From Candidatus Cloacimonadota bacterium (lineage in GTDB: Bacteria; Cloacimonadota; Cloacimonadia; Cloacimonadales; GCA-2742885): DNA of 64,000 nucleotides. This document shows, in pieces, positions 7,678-15,726 of the stretch (positions are counted from its first letter, which is position 1; every line of letters begins with the position of its first letter). The stretch is from positions 16,508 to 80,507 of the forward strand of contig PDOO01000032.1 of NCBI GenBank assembly GCA_002742885.1. The letters are read 5' to 3'. The position numbers were made by a program, and so were the translations under genes. Below the pieces are notes generated by a model that saw only the letters and a list, made by a program, of their open reading frames with translations, searched no databases and was not told the origin of the DNA.

Positions 7678-10179
7678 TTATTTTATTATTAACATCTTAT
7701 TTGCGCTTGTCGTTTTAGGAGTTTTTAACTTATAGAAATATATTCCCGAACTCAACGGTTGATTATTGTCGTCTTTTCCGTTCCAATATATTTGATGATT
7801 GCCGGAACGGTTGTTTTCATTAGCCAATTGTTTTACTTTTTGACCCTTGATATTATATACCGAAATTTCGACAGGGGTTGCTTTAGGCAATGAATAAGAT
7901 ATTGTCGAGCCTTGATGTCGGGATAAAATAAAAGGATTGGGATAGGAGTTTACCGATATATTATTTGGGTTATATTCGCTCGGTTCTTTTTCTGTAATAT
8001 CTGAAGCTGTTATGCGAATTTTATCCAAATAAAGGCAGTTTCCGTTATCGTTAAGGGTTTGAAAACATATTTTAATGTCAGGCATATTTTGATAATTATC
8101 CAGACTGAAAGAATATACATCTGCCCAATCATTTTCCGAAGCAGGGAAAAATCTGTTGTTTGTCGGAGCATGAGTAGCAAAATTTTCATCTGAGTTGTCC
8201 GATAGAACGGCAATGGATTCCCAAGTAACTCCGGCATCGGAAGAGATGAGTATTTCCAATTCATCGTTTTTTGCCGGAATTCTGTTGGCGTAAGCATGCA
8301 TAAAACTGAGAGTAATATCTGTTTTATTCGTAAAATTAAGCAGAGGAGAAATTAATCGGTCTTTTTCGCCGATATCTTCATAAGCGTAAAAGTTTAAGCC
8401 GATTGATTTTGCTCCCGGTCCGTTTCCGTCAACAAAATAAACTCCGTCCCAAGATATGTAATCGTCTTCGCTTTCTGTTTCCCAGGCATCAAGCTGCAAA
8501 GGGATCTCAAAATCTTCAATAAAAGGAAGCGGAAGTCCGCCTGCATAAATTGCTCTTTTTTCCGTTTCATCCGTTCCGCTGTCGTTGGTTGCCGATAAGG
8601 AGATATGATACGGTTGGGCGACGGGGAAACTTATTTCGGGATTTTGGGAATGTTGATCCGTTCCGTTTAAGTATTCCGGTTCAAACTCATTTCCGTTTAC
8701 CGAGAATTTCCATTCTATGGAAGTCGGAGAATTTAAGGAATTGTCATAAAGTATAATGCTTTGATCTGATTTAATGATCGAATCCTGCAAAGTAAAAGAT
8801 GCAAGGGGAGCAAAGTTATCCGCAACATGGATGTAATTTTCCAGCGTTAAACTGTTTGTTCCTAATCTGTTGGTCGCGCTTAAAATAACATCGTAATCAC
8901 CCGGCTCCGAATATACGATGCCTGTCGGATTTTTCAGGTTTGATTCGGTTGTTTCCGCACCGGGAAAATTCCATGTCCAATCATAAGGCGTATATAAGGT
9001 AAGATCCGTAAAATCAACCGGACTTCCGATATTTACATTTGTATAACTCGCTTCAAAATTTACTTCCGGTAAGTGATTGGGATAAATATTTATTACGGCT
9101 GCTTGCCAATTGTTGAATGTTGAGGTTCTGGGATTGAGGTTATCAAGATAATAGAATCCGTTGAATAATCCGTCCCAACCCCAATTAAAGTGAAAATGAT
9201 CATTTCCCTGATATCCGTCGCAGATAAAAGCATGACCGTATTCGCCCGAACCTGAATATTCCATCGGTAAATTTTGATCCAGATTCTCTTTCAGTATATT
9301 TTTCCATTCTTCTTCGGAATAATCTTCTTTATAACATATTGCTATATCATTGTTGTAATCAAAATATTGATTAAGAGCGTAAACCACGTTTTCTGTATAG
9401 GAACCTGAACCGTCAGTTCCGTAATTCATATCTACGGAGACTCCGCAATGATAACCCAATTGAGCCAAATCATCATTATAATCGGTAAGATAATTCGGAA
9501 TATTATCCCAGTTGTAAGTTGCGGCGGCAAAATTTGCCTCTTGGTAGCCGTAATTGCTGTAATAACCGTGTGAACCGGTTCCTTGAATCGGATATTTGTG
9601 ATAATGCATTATTTGACTCATGGCGGTTGCCACGCATCCTACGGGTACATGACCGTCCACTCCGCCCGGATCTTCCGGACACATCGCATTATAGTATTTG
9701 CACTGATTCCAAAGAGATTTAACCAAAGGCTCCGCAACATCTCTGTTGCGTTCCGGAACGAAATCAGCTTGCGAATATTTTTCCCAAGCCGAAGAAATTT
9801 CAGCTGTTTTTTCTAATTTATTTGTTTCTATTTCTTCTATTTGAGCAGAATAAAAATCTAAAAATTGTCGGAGAGCCGGCGGAATAGTTTCACCGGAAAA
9901 GCTTTGGCTTGAAGAGAATGCCAAAACAGGGAAAGCGGCATCAGAATTTGAAATAATGACGTAGCCTTTTTTATTTTCCCCGTTAAAAATATAAATTTGG
10001 TTATTCGATAAAGAAGAAAGCTCCGGGGTGTGATCCGAGGAACGAGATATATTAAGAATTTGATCCGATTCCGACAAAACATTTTTTGCCGTTTGTAAGG
10101 CTTGTTCCAAAGGTATCGGATTTGAATTGAGAATTGTTGATATTAAAATCAACAAAAATAAAAATGCTGTTTTTTTCAT
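7678..10179 (-). CDS. Secreted C10 (streptopain-like) cysteine protease with PKD and C-terminal sorting domains
   Basis: An 833-residue exported protein. A Sec signal peptide (~1-20) is followed by a propeptide/Spi-like inhibitory domain (~20-130). The peptidase C10 domain has nucleophile Cys182 in PVGCVATAMSQ and His316 in EYGHAFICDGY, then the HFHFNWGWDG segment with the supporting Asn/Trp. A PKD domain lies at ~375-455, a second PKD-like domain to ~550, and a jelly-roll/MAM-like region at ~555-720. The C-terminal ~90 residues start near SYPNPF and carry GQKVKQL and SSGIYFYKL, a FlgD-Ig/Por-type sorting domain. The family is well defined. It is presumably surface-attached or released to degrade protein, which would suit an amino-acid-fermenting anaerobe. 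A good ribosome site (GGAG) and its own terminator suggest it is monocistronic. Confidence 0.9.
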   Translation of the reverse strand: MKKTAFLFLLILISTILNSNPIPLEQALQTAKNVLSESDQILNISRSSDHTPELSSLSNNQIYIFNGENKKGYVIISNSDAAFPVLAFSSSQSFSGETIPPALRQFLDFYSAQIEEIETNKLEKTAEISSAWEKYSQADFVPERNRDVAEPLVKSLWNQCKYYNAMCPEDPGGVDGHVPVGCVATAMSQIMHYHKYPIQGTGSHGYYSNYGYQEANFAAATYNWDNIPNYLTDYNDDLAQLGYHCGVSVDMNYGTDGSGSYTENVVYALNQYFDYNNDIAICYKEDYSEEEWKNILKENLDQNLPMEYSGSGEYGHAFICDGYQGNDHFHFNWGWDGLFNGFYYLDNLNPRTSTFNNWQAAVINIYPNHLPEVNFEASYTNVNIGSPVDFTDLTLYTPYDWTWNFPGAETTESNLKNPTGIVYSEPGDYDVILSATNRLGTNSLTLENYIHVADNFAPLASFTLQDSIIKSDQSIILYDNSLNSPTSIEWKFSVNGNEFEPEYLNGTDQHSQNPEISFPVAQPYHISLSATNDSGTDETEKRAIYAGGLPLPFIEDFEIPLQLDAWETESEDDYISWDGVYFVDGNGPGAKSIGLNFYAYEDIGEKDRLISPLLNFTNKTDITLSFMHAYANRIPAKNDELEILISSDAGVTWESIAVLSDNSDENFATHAPTNNRFFPASENDWADVYSFSLDNYQNMPDIKICFQTLNDNGNCLYLDKIRITASDITEKEPSEYNPNNISVNSYPNPFILSRHQGSTISYSLPKATPVEISVYNIKGQKVKQLANENNRSGNHQIYWNGKDDNNQPLSSGIYFYKLKTPKTTSANKMLIIK

Positions 10180-10329
10180 GTTTTCTCCAAAGTTTAAATT
10201 TAATTGAACAGATTAATTCAACGGATTTAAAACATTGATTATTTTACCCGTAATATTGTCCGGTTAATTTTTTGATACGTAAAATTTATAATTCAATATT
10301 GTTCTATAAAGTAATTAAGGATATTTGTA
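10180..10329. other. Intergenic region upstream of the C10 protease
   Basis: AT-rich, with no supportable ORF. It presumably holds the leftward promoter of the protease, though I see no clean -35/-10 pair. Confidence 0.35.
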
Positions 10330-10575
10330 TTTTTATCATTACAATATAAAATATAAATGAAACGTAGAACATCTTGGATTATAGGATTTAAAATAAATAC
10401 TGCACTTCTTTTAAACCGCCCCGCCGGCAAGCCGGCACCCCTCCGCAGGATGAGAATTTTAAGCCGTTTGCGCTTCGATTTCTCTCAACGCCCGGCATCT
10501 CGTCCCGGGACGGTAATTTTAACCTTTTTTTATAATTACAACATATAAAATACAAATAAGATGTAAAATATCCCG
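10330..10575. repeat. GC-rich intergenic island flanked by imperfect direct repeats
   Basis: A ~100-bp GC-rich block (10416-10513) inside very AT-rich DNA. It contains GCCGGC-AA-GCCGGC (10423-10436) and the perfect 12-bp palindrome CGTCCCGGGACG (10501-10512). Similar AT-rich segments of ~45 nt flank it: 10330-10379 and 10525-10575 share a Tn-ATnATTACAA-TATAAAATA-AAAT-A-TGTA-AA-ATC pattern with several mismatches. It looks like a small intergenic repeat or non-autonomous element. A 63-codon frame across it shows no protein-like features. Confidence 0.5.
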
Positions 10576-10626
10576 ATCAAGAATTTATGCTTCCGACATT
10601 ATAAAAACATTGTCAGGATAACATAT

Positions 10627-10654
10627 AAAAAAATCCCCGACTTTTGCCGGGGAT
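10627..10654 (-). terminator. Terminator of the 2-oxoacid oxidoreductase operon
   Basis: 7-bp stem ATCCCCG/CGGGGAT preceded on the plus strand by seven A residues (a U-tract in the leftward transcript), 30 nt past the gamma-subunit stop. Confidence 0.88.
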
Positions 10655-10683
10655 GAATAATGTTTTTTATACCGTGAATAAAA

Positions 10684-11220
10684 TCAGGAAACCAATTCCA
10701 TTCCTTTTTTAATTGCAGTAAGGTTCATGGCGAGGAGTTCAGGATTTTTCTTTGCAAGGAAAGAGGTCAAATCCGATTCTATCGTTTCATATTTGATGAC
10801 TCCGGTTTTACCGATAATCATACCGATGGCAATCATATTAACAACTCTCGGACTTCCTATTTCTTTAGCCAAAGTATTCATGGGAGCTGCAACAACGTCA
10901 ACGCCTTCTCTTTTTACGCCGTGAGGACACATATCTGTATTATAAATAATAAGACCATTTTCGACCATATCCGGAGCGAATTTATCTATGGACGGTTGGT
11001 TTAATGCAACCAAAATATTGGGAAAAGTTACGAGAGGAGAAGCTATGGGAGAATCGGCAATAACAACTGAAACGTTTGCTGTTCCTCCGCGCATTTCCGG
11101 ACCGTAAGAAGGAAGCCATGAAACTTCTTTTCCTTCTTTCATTCCCGCTTTAGCCAAGAATTTTCCTATTGTAAGCGATCCTTGTCCTCCGAAGCCGGAG
11201 CAAATCAATTCGTATTTCAT
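10684..11220 (-). CDS. 2-oxoacid:ferredoxin oxidoreductase, gamma subunit
   Basis: A 178-residue POR/KOR/VOR gamma-type subunit with an N-terminal GFGGQGSLTIGKFLA motif and the LPSYGPEMRGGTANVSV segment typical of the family. In known complexes this domain takes part in CoA binding. Its ATG overlaps the beta-subunit TAA by one base (TAATG), so the two are translationally coupled. It is the last gene of the four-gene operon, with a terminator directly after it. Confidence 0.92.
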   Translation of the reverse strand: MKYELICSGFGGQGSLTIGKFLAKAGMKEGKEVSWLPSYGPEMRGGTANVSVVIADSPIASPLVTFPNILVALNQPSIDKFAPDMVENGLIIYNTDMCPHGVKREGVDVVAAPMNTLAKEIGSPRVVNMIAIGMIIGKTGVIKYETIESDLTSFLAKKNPELLAMNLTAIKKGMELVS

Positions 11221-11972
11221 TATTTTGCCTCCTCAACCGATCTGTCGCGGAAATTACCTAATTTGAAGAAAGGCAACATTTTTTCTCTTGCCCAATTTTT
11301 TGATTCAACCGGATCAAGTCCCCAGTTTGTCGGACAGGTTGAGATAAATTCAATGAAAGTAAATCCTCTTCCTTCTTTATTATATTGCAAAGCTTTTTTT
11401 ACTGCTTTTTTGGCTTTCAGAATTTCAGCCGGAGAAAGCAAAGAAACTCTTTCAATAAAATAAGGGGCTCTCAAAGTGCTGAGAAGTTCGCAAACTTGGA
11501 TAGGATAACCTATATCGTCGGCATCTCTTCCGTAAGGAGAAGTGGAAGTTTTCATGCCGGGTAAAGTTGTCGGAGCCATTTGTCCTCCTGTCATGCCGTA
11601 GATGGCGTTATTTACGAAGAAAGTGGTAATGTTTTCTCCTCTGTTGGCGGCGTGAACGATTTCGGCTGTACCGATGGCAGCCAAGTCTCCGTCTCCCTGA
11701 TAAGTGAAAACATGCATATCGGGTCTGGCTCTTTTCATTCCTGTAGCAACTGCCGGCGCTCTTCCGTGAGCAGCTTCTGCCATATCGCAATTAAAAAATT
11801 TATAAGCAAATACTGAACATCCGACGGGAGCAACACCCATCATATTGTTTCTCATTTCCAATTCGTCCATACATTCGGCAATCAAGCGATGAGCTACTCC
11901 GTGAAGACAGCCGGGACAATAGGTAAACTGAACGTCGGTTAACGACTCGGGTCTTTTTGCTATAACCTGCAT
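11220..11972 (-). CDS. 2-oxoacid:ferredoxin oxidoreductase, beta (TPP-binding) subunit, VOR type
   Basis: A 250-residue thiamine pyrophosphate-binding subunit. The TPP motif GDGD starts at ~93 and ends at the Asn pair at ~121-122. CPGCLHG (19-25) marks the N-terminus, as in 3-methyl-2-oxobutanoate (VOR) and 2-oxoglutarate (KOR) enzymes. With the other subunits it oxidatively decarboxylates a 2-oxoacid to acyl-CoA while reducing ferredoxin. Branched-chain 2-oxoacids are the likely substrate because the alpha subunit is VorB-like, but motifs alone do not separate VOR from KOR. Confidence 0.92.
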   Translation of the reverse strand: MQVIAKRPESLTDVQFTYCPGCLHGVAHRLIAECMDELEMRNNMMGVAPVGCSVFAYKFFNCDMAEAAHGRAPAVATGMKRARPDMHVFTYQGDGDLAAIGTAEIVHAANRGENITTFFVNNAIYGMTGGQMAPTTLPGMKTSTSPYGRDADDIGYPIQVCELLSTLRAPYFIERVSLLSPAEILKAKKAVKKALQYNKEGRGFTFIEFISTCPTNWGLDPVESKNWAREKMLPFFKLGNFRDRSVEEAK

Positions 11973-11981
11973 TATTCCTCC

Positions 11982-13064
11982 CTATAAATATTGTTCTATC
12001 TTGGCTTTTACTTCCTCGGGCGTAAAAATTATTCCGCCTACTTTTCCGAGGAATTCGACATCAGCTTTACCGTTTACGGCAATTTTAACGTCTTCAAGCA
12101 TTTGACCGAGATTCAATTCAAAAACGACAACTTTTTTGATTTTATCGGTTACGGCTTTTCTGACGGCATTGTAAGGATAAGGCCAAACAGTAATCGGACG
12201 GATAAGACCGACTTTATGACCTTCGGCGTTCAATTGATCAACTGCTGATTTTACGATTCTGGAAGCTGTTCCGAAAGCAACACAAAGAATTTCGTTATCT
12301 TCTTTGATACAATATTCTTCATGGCGAGTTTCTTTTTCTTCTATTAATTTGTATTTTTCGCTGAGAGAGATAACGTGTTTTTCCAAAACATTGGGATCTA
12401 TTTCCAAAGAGTTAACTTCATGATGATGATGTTTTTCTCCGTCTTCGTTAGGTCTCATGCACCAATCATGATGTTTATGGTCTTGAGTCGATATTTCTTC
12501 ATCGGACATTGTTTTTTTAAATTCAACCGGTTCCATCATTTGTCCCAACATACCGTCTGACAGAATCATTACCGGAATTCTGTATTGATCAGCTAAATCA
12601 AACGATAATTGAGCCATATCGGCAAATTCCTGAACAGTGCTCGGAGCCATAACTATGGTATGATAATCTCCGTGACCTCCGCCTTTGGTAGCCTGAAAGT
12701 AATCGCCTTGAGCAGGTTGAATATCGCCGAGACCCGGTCCTCCGCGCTGCACGTTTACGATTACCGCCGGAAGATTGGCTCCGGCAATATAAGAAACGCC
12801 TTCCATTTTCAAAGATATTCCCGGAGAAGATGAAGATGTCATCACTCTTTTTCCGCATCCTGCCGCTCCGTAAACCATGTTAATTGCTGCAACTTCGCTT
12901 TCAGCCTGCAAAAAAGTTCCGTTTACTTTGGGTAATTGGCGAGACATGTATTCGATTAATTCGCTTTGAGGCGTTATCGGATATGCAAAATATAAACGAC
13001 ATCCTGCTCTTATAGCAGCTTCAGCAACAGCTTCATTTCCTTTCATTAAGACTTTTTCAGCCAT
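11982..13064 (-). CDS. 2-oxoacid:ferredoxin oxidoreductase, alpha subunit (VorB-like)
   Basis: A 360-residue alpha subunit with fused pyrimidine-binding and C-terminal domains. The N-terminus MAEKVLMKGNEAVAEAAIRA and FAYPITPQSEL are typical of VorB. QAESEVAAINMVYGAA and SSSSPGISLKMEG are the conserved family segments. Residues ~196-215 carry an unusual His cluster (HKHH, then HHHH at 212-215) in the loop between the two halves. It lies 12 nt after the ferredoxin gene and 9 nt before the beta subunit. Confidence 0.93.
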   Translation of the reverse strand: MAEKVLMKGNEAVAEAAIRAGCRLYFAYPITPQSELIEYMSRQLPKVNGTFLQAESEVAAINMVYGAAGCGKRVMTSSSSPGISLKMEGVSYIAGANLPAVIVNVQRGGPGLGDIQPAQGDYFQATKGGGHGDYHTIVMAPSTVQEFADMAQLSFDLADQYRIPVMILSDGMLGQMMEPVEFKKTMSDEEISTQDHKHHDWCMRPNEDGEKHHHHEVNSLEIDPNVLEKHVISLSEKYKLIEEKETRHEEYCIKEDNEILCVAFGTASRIVKSAVDQLNAEGHKVGLIRPITVWPYPYNAVRKAVTDKIKKVVVFELNLGQMLEDVKIAVNGKADVEFLGKVGGIIFTPEEVKAKIEQYL

Positions 13065-13076
13065 ATCATCCTCCTT

Positions 13077-13280
13077 TTATTTCTCAACTGTAATGGCAAC
13101 GTCCGGACATGTTGCATAGCACATTCTGCATGCAATACATGAATCCTGATCAAAACATTCAGCAAAATGATAACCTCTTTCGTTAATATCTTCGCTGAAA
13201 CGTATAATTTTCTTGGGGCATGCTTGGATGCAAAGTCCGCATCCCTTGCAATAATAAGAGTTTACTGTCATTCTTGCCAT
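13077..13280 (-). CDS. 2[4Fe-4S] ferredoxin subunit of the 2-oxoacid oxidoreductase
   Basis: A 67-residue ferredoxin with two classic cluster motifs, CKGCGLCIQACP and CIACRMCYATCP. It is the delta subunit that passes electrons to soluble ferredoxin. It is the first gene of the operon, with ribosome site AAAGGAG. A minus-strand TTGACA at 13352-13347 is a candidate -35, but no clear -10 follows. Confidence 0.95.
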   Translation of the reverse strand: MARMTVNSYYCKGCGLCIQACPKKIIRFSEDINERGYHFAECFDQDSCIACRMCYATCPDVAITVEK

Positions 13281-13388
13281 TTCTGTCTCCTTTCTTTATA
13301 AGTTTTTTATTATTTTTAACCGTGTTTCAATATTTACCTTAAATATTGTCAACTTATCTTTTAAATTTGTTAAAATATTCGGCGAAAA

Positions 13389-14111
13389 TTATTTTTTTTC
13401 ATCAACATCGTTTTTCGGAATATCATTATGCTCCGTTTCTTCGTTTTTTGATCTTTTAAGCAATTCCTTTTCAACCGTCTTCAAAAAAGCATTTTTCATT
13501 ATGAAATAATATGTTCCGAAAGATATATTTATAAATGCGGTTAAGCAGCTTACGGCGAATAATCTGAGGGAAGAATCTCCGAAAATTTCTAAACTTACAA
13601 CAGACCACCATAAACTCGCGCTGTACATGATTAAAACAAAAATAAAAATAAATTTTTTCTTGGAACTGACAAGCTGTTCCGATAAATTTCTTGCTGATGC
13701 AAGATCCGTATTTTCATGAATTAAGATATGAACGGTAAAAAAATTTTTTAAAGCAAACTGTATTGCCGGGAAGACCAGAAGAAAAATTCTGTACGTAAAA
13801 TTAAAAAAATACCAAACTCCGAAATAAAGCAAATCCGGAAGACGTTTAAAAACTCGAGCAATGTATTTCCAGTTCAAATCATGGTATATCCAAGCTGAAC
13901 CGGTTCCGCAGTAAGTAAACCAAGACACCAAAACAGATATTAAACCGAGAAACATCAATTTGGGGTTATACGTTGATCCGTCGAATTGAATCAAAGCTTT
14001 ATTGACAGCGATATTAACCGAAAAATTCAACAAAACGATCATGGAATAGAAAATCAGGTTCTTTTTTATAAGTTTCAGACTTATTCTGAAAATAATTGCC
14101 GCATCTTTCAT
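13389..14111 (-). CDS. Integral membrane protein of unknown function
   Basis: About 240 residues with roughly five or six hydrophobic segments and a charged Asp/Glu/Lys-rich cytoplasmic-type tail. I do not recognise a family with confidence; the layout recalls polytopic membrane proteins with a GtrA- or DUF975-like appearance. The ATG at 14111 has AAGG 8 nt upstream; a TTG six bases earlier is poorly placed. It is separated from fpg by ~100 nt. Confidence 0.65.
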   Translation of the reverse strand: MKDAAIIFRISLKLIKKNLIFYSMIVLLNFSVNIAVNKALIQFDGSTYNPKLMFLGLISVLVSWFTYCGTGSAWIYHDLNWKYIARVFKRLPDLLYFGVWYFFNFTYRIFLLVFPAIQFALKNFFTVHILIHENTDLASARNLSEQLVSSKKKFIFIFVLIMYSASLWWSVVSLEIFGDSSLRLFAVSCLTAFINISFGTYYFIMKNAFLKTVEKELLKRSKNEETEHNDIPKNDVDEKK

Positions 14112-14207
14112 AATCAAAGCCTTAATAATTTTATCCGTTTAACAGGTCATTTTTATTCTGCAAAAAGAAAATTTTACTGATTTATGTCAAATTTTAAAAA
14201 GATAAAT

Positions 14208-15005
14208 TTATTTTTGACATTCCGGGCAGAAATAAGTGGAACGTCCGGCTTGTTTTATTTTGCTTATTTTATGGTTTTTCGGGCAAAAGTTTTTTTGATA
14301 AACCCGTAAGAAATTTTGGAAATTTCCTTTTTTCTCATCTACTCTGGCATAATCGGAAATGGTTGTTCCGTTTTCTCGGACGGCTTCTTTTAAGACTTCT
14401 TTGGTTTTTTCCGTTATTTTTTGCAGTTCATTTGTTTTTAGAGAATCGGCTTTTTTTTCAGGAGATATTCCGGCTCGATAGAGTAATTCGCAAACATAGA
14501 TATTGCCCAGTCCGGCAACCGTTTTTTGCTCAAGCAACACATTTTTTATCGGAGCTTTGCGTCTTTTCAGTTTATCTTTCAAATATGAAACATTAAATTC
14601 GTCCGACAAAGGTTCCGCGCCTATTCGGGCAAAAAATTCTTCTGTATTTTTGTCGGAAATAATATCTATTTTCCCGAAAGTTCTGATGTCGTCAAAAACG
14701 ATATGCCCGGATTTTTCGTAATCAAAGACAGATCTCGCATGTTTGCGATTTTGACTTAAATTTTCTTCGTAGATAATTTTTCCGGTCATGCGTAAATGTA
14801 TGATGATTGAAAAATTCCGGTTTGTTTCAAAAACGATATATTTTCCTCTGCGGACGACTTTCTCGATCAAAAAAGGAAATTTCAACAAGGACTCCGGATC
14901 GCGCGCCGTGCCGGGTCGCAATTCTTTCAGGCTAATGATATTTCGGGGCGGAAGAATTTTATTTAATTCATCTGTAATGGTTTGCACTTCGGGTAATTCA
15001 GGCAT
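14208..15005 (-). CDS. mutM: Formamidopyrimidine-DNA glycosylase (Fpg/MutM)
   Basis: A 265-residue base-excision repair enzyme that removes 8-oxoguanine and formamidopyrimidines. The mature N-terminus PELPEV supplies the catalytic Pro2 and Glu3. The H2TH core contains QKTVAGLGNIYVCELLYRAG. The C-terminal zinc finger is atypical: Cys241 is followed by Asn244-His245 instead of the usual second Cys, then Cys260 and Cys263, so the site may be CHCC or weakened. The start lies inside perR (8-nt overlap) with GGAGG upstream, coupling an oxidative-lesion repair gene to a peroxide-type regulator. Confidence 0.93.
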   Translation of the reverse strand: MPELPEVQTITDELNKILPPRNIISLKELRPGTARDPESLLKFPFLIEKVVRRGKYIVFETNRNFSIIIHLRMTGKIIYEENLSQNRKHARSVFDYEKSGHIVFDDIRTFGKIDIISDKNTEEFFARIGAEPLSDEFNVSYLKDKLKRRKAPIKNVLLEQKTVAGLGNIYVCELLYRAGISPEKKADSLKTNELQKITEKTKEVLKEAVRENGTTISDYARVDEKKGNFQNFLRVYQKNFCPKNHKISKIKQAGRSTYFCPECQK

Positions 15006-15417
15006 TTTTTGTGTCCTCCGACAAACATGAAGAGCAAATTCCTTTCAGGTTAATATGATGTTCGGTAATTTTATTGCCTTCTATTATTTTATTTTCCATA
15101 AAATTGAAACGTTGCTCTACATCAATTATTTTATCGCAAACAAGGCATTTGAAATGAGCATGAGGCATTCTGTTGTATTCATACCTCAATTCATTTTCAA
15201 ATACGGAAACAGTTTTAATCATACCTTTTTCCGAAAGAATTTTAAGCGTATTGTAAACGGTTGTCTTGGAAAGAGACGGCATTTCCGGCAACAATAACTT
15301 ATATATATTATCGGCAGTAGGATGTATTCTGTCCTGTTCAAGAATTTGAAGAATTTTTATTCTTTGTTGAGATGCCTGCAAGCCTTTATCTTTCAGCATT
15401 TGTCTGAAATTAAGCAT
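14998..15417 (-). CDS. perR: Fur-family transcriptional repressor, PerR-like
   Basis: A 139-residue Fur-family protein. The winged helix at ~1-85 includes SLSKTTVYNTLKIL as the recognition helix. The metal-binding dimerisation domain carries HAHFKCLVC and a second CSSC pair, giving the structural zinc site of two CxxC motifs. PerR proteins sense peroxide by metal-catalysed oxidation of His ligands, and I infer that role because a near-perfect Per box lies 22 nt upstream and fpg is cotranscribed. Fur or Zur function cannot be excluded from the protein alone. Confidence 0.88.
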   Translation of the reverse strand: MLNFRQMLKDKGLQASQQRIKILQILEQDRIHPTADNIYKLLLPEMPSLSKTTVYNTLKILSEKGMIKTVSVFENELRYEYNRMPHAHFKCLVCDKIIDVEQRFNFMENKIIEGNKITEHHINLKGICSSCLSEDTKNA

Positions 15418-15438
15418 ATCTTATACTCCGTTATAAAT

Positions 15439-15453
15439 TTATAATCATTACAA
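15439..15453. promoter_or_regulatory. Per box upstream of perR
   Basis: TTATAATCATTACAA matches the Bacillus-type Per box TTATAATNATTATAA at 14 of 15 positions counting N. It lies 21 bases upstream of the perR start, in the position expected for autorepression. Confidence 0.75.
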
Positions 15454-15726
15454 AAGAAAAATCGAAACAATCTGTCAATGTTTTTATGGATAAGCAACAA
15501 TTAAAGTTAATAAAATAAGAGAAAAAGAAGTGAGTTGCCGAAACATTGTGCAATTGATTGCAGATGGTATTATGAAAAAGATCAAAAATATAAAACAGAA
15601 ATCAAATCAATATAATCAGACCGGACTGACTAAATTTTCCGGACAGCTTTCTGCAGTTTCATTTATTGCGGAAAAATAAGCTTTGCATCAAATCGAATTA
15701 TTCTTTGCAGATTGTCGGTAACGAAA
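15454..15726. other. Intergenic region between pilD and the Per box
   Basis: AT-rich, with no convincing gene. A 35-codon plus-strand frame near 15574 lacks a ribosome site. A minus-strand TTGACA near 15477-15472 is a possible -35 for perR. No hairpin terminator is visible after the prepilin peptidase gene. Confidence 0.35.

Noticed and set aside
10357-10548. 63-codon frame across the GC-rich island
   Set aside because: No ribosome site; its sequence follows the palindromic GC block and reads as Arg/Pro-rich noise.
15574-15681. 35-codon frame upstream of perR on the plus strand
   Set aside because: Starts with a plausible MKKIKN but lacks a ribosome site and any neighbour logic.
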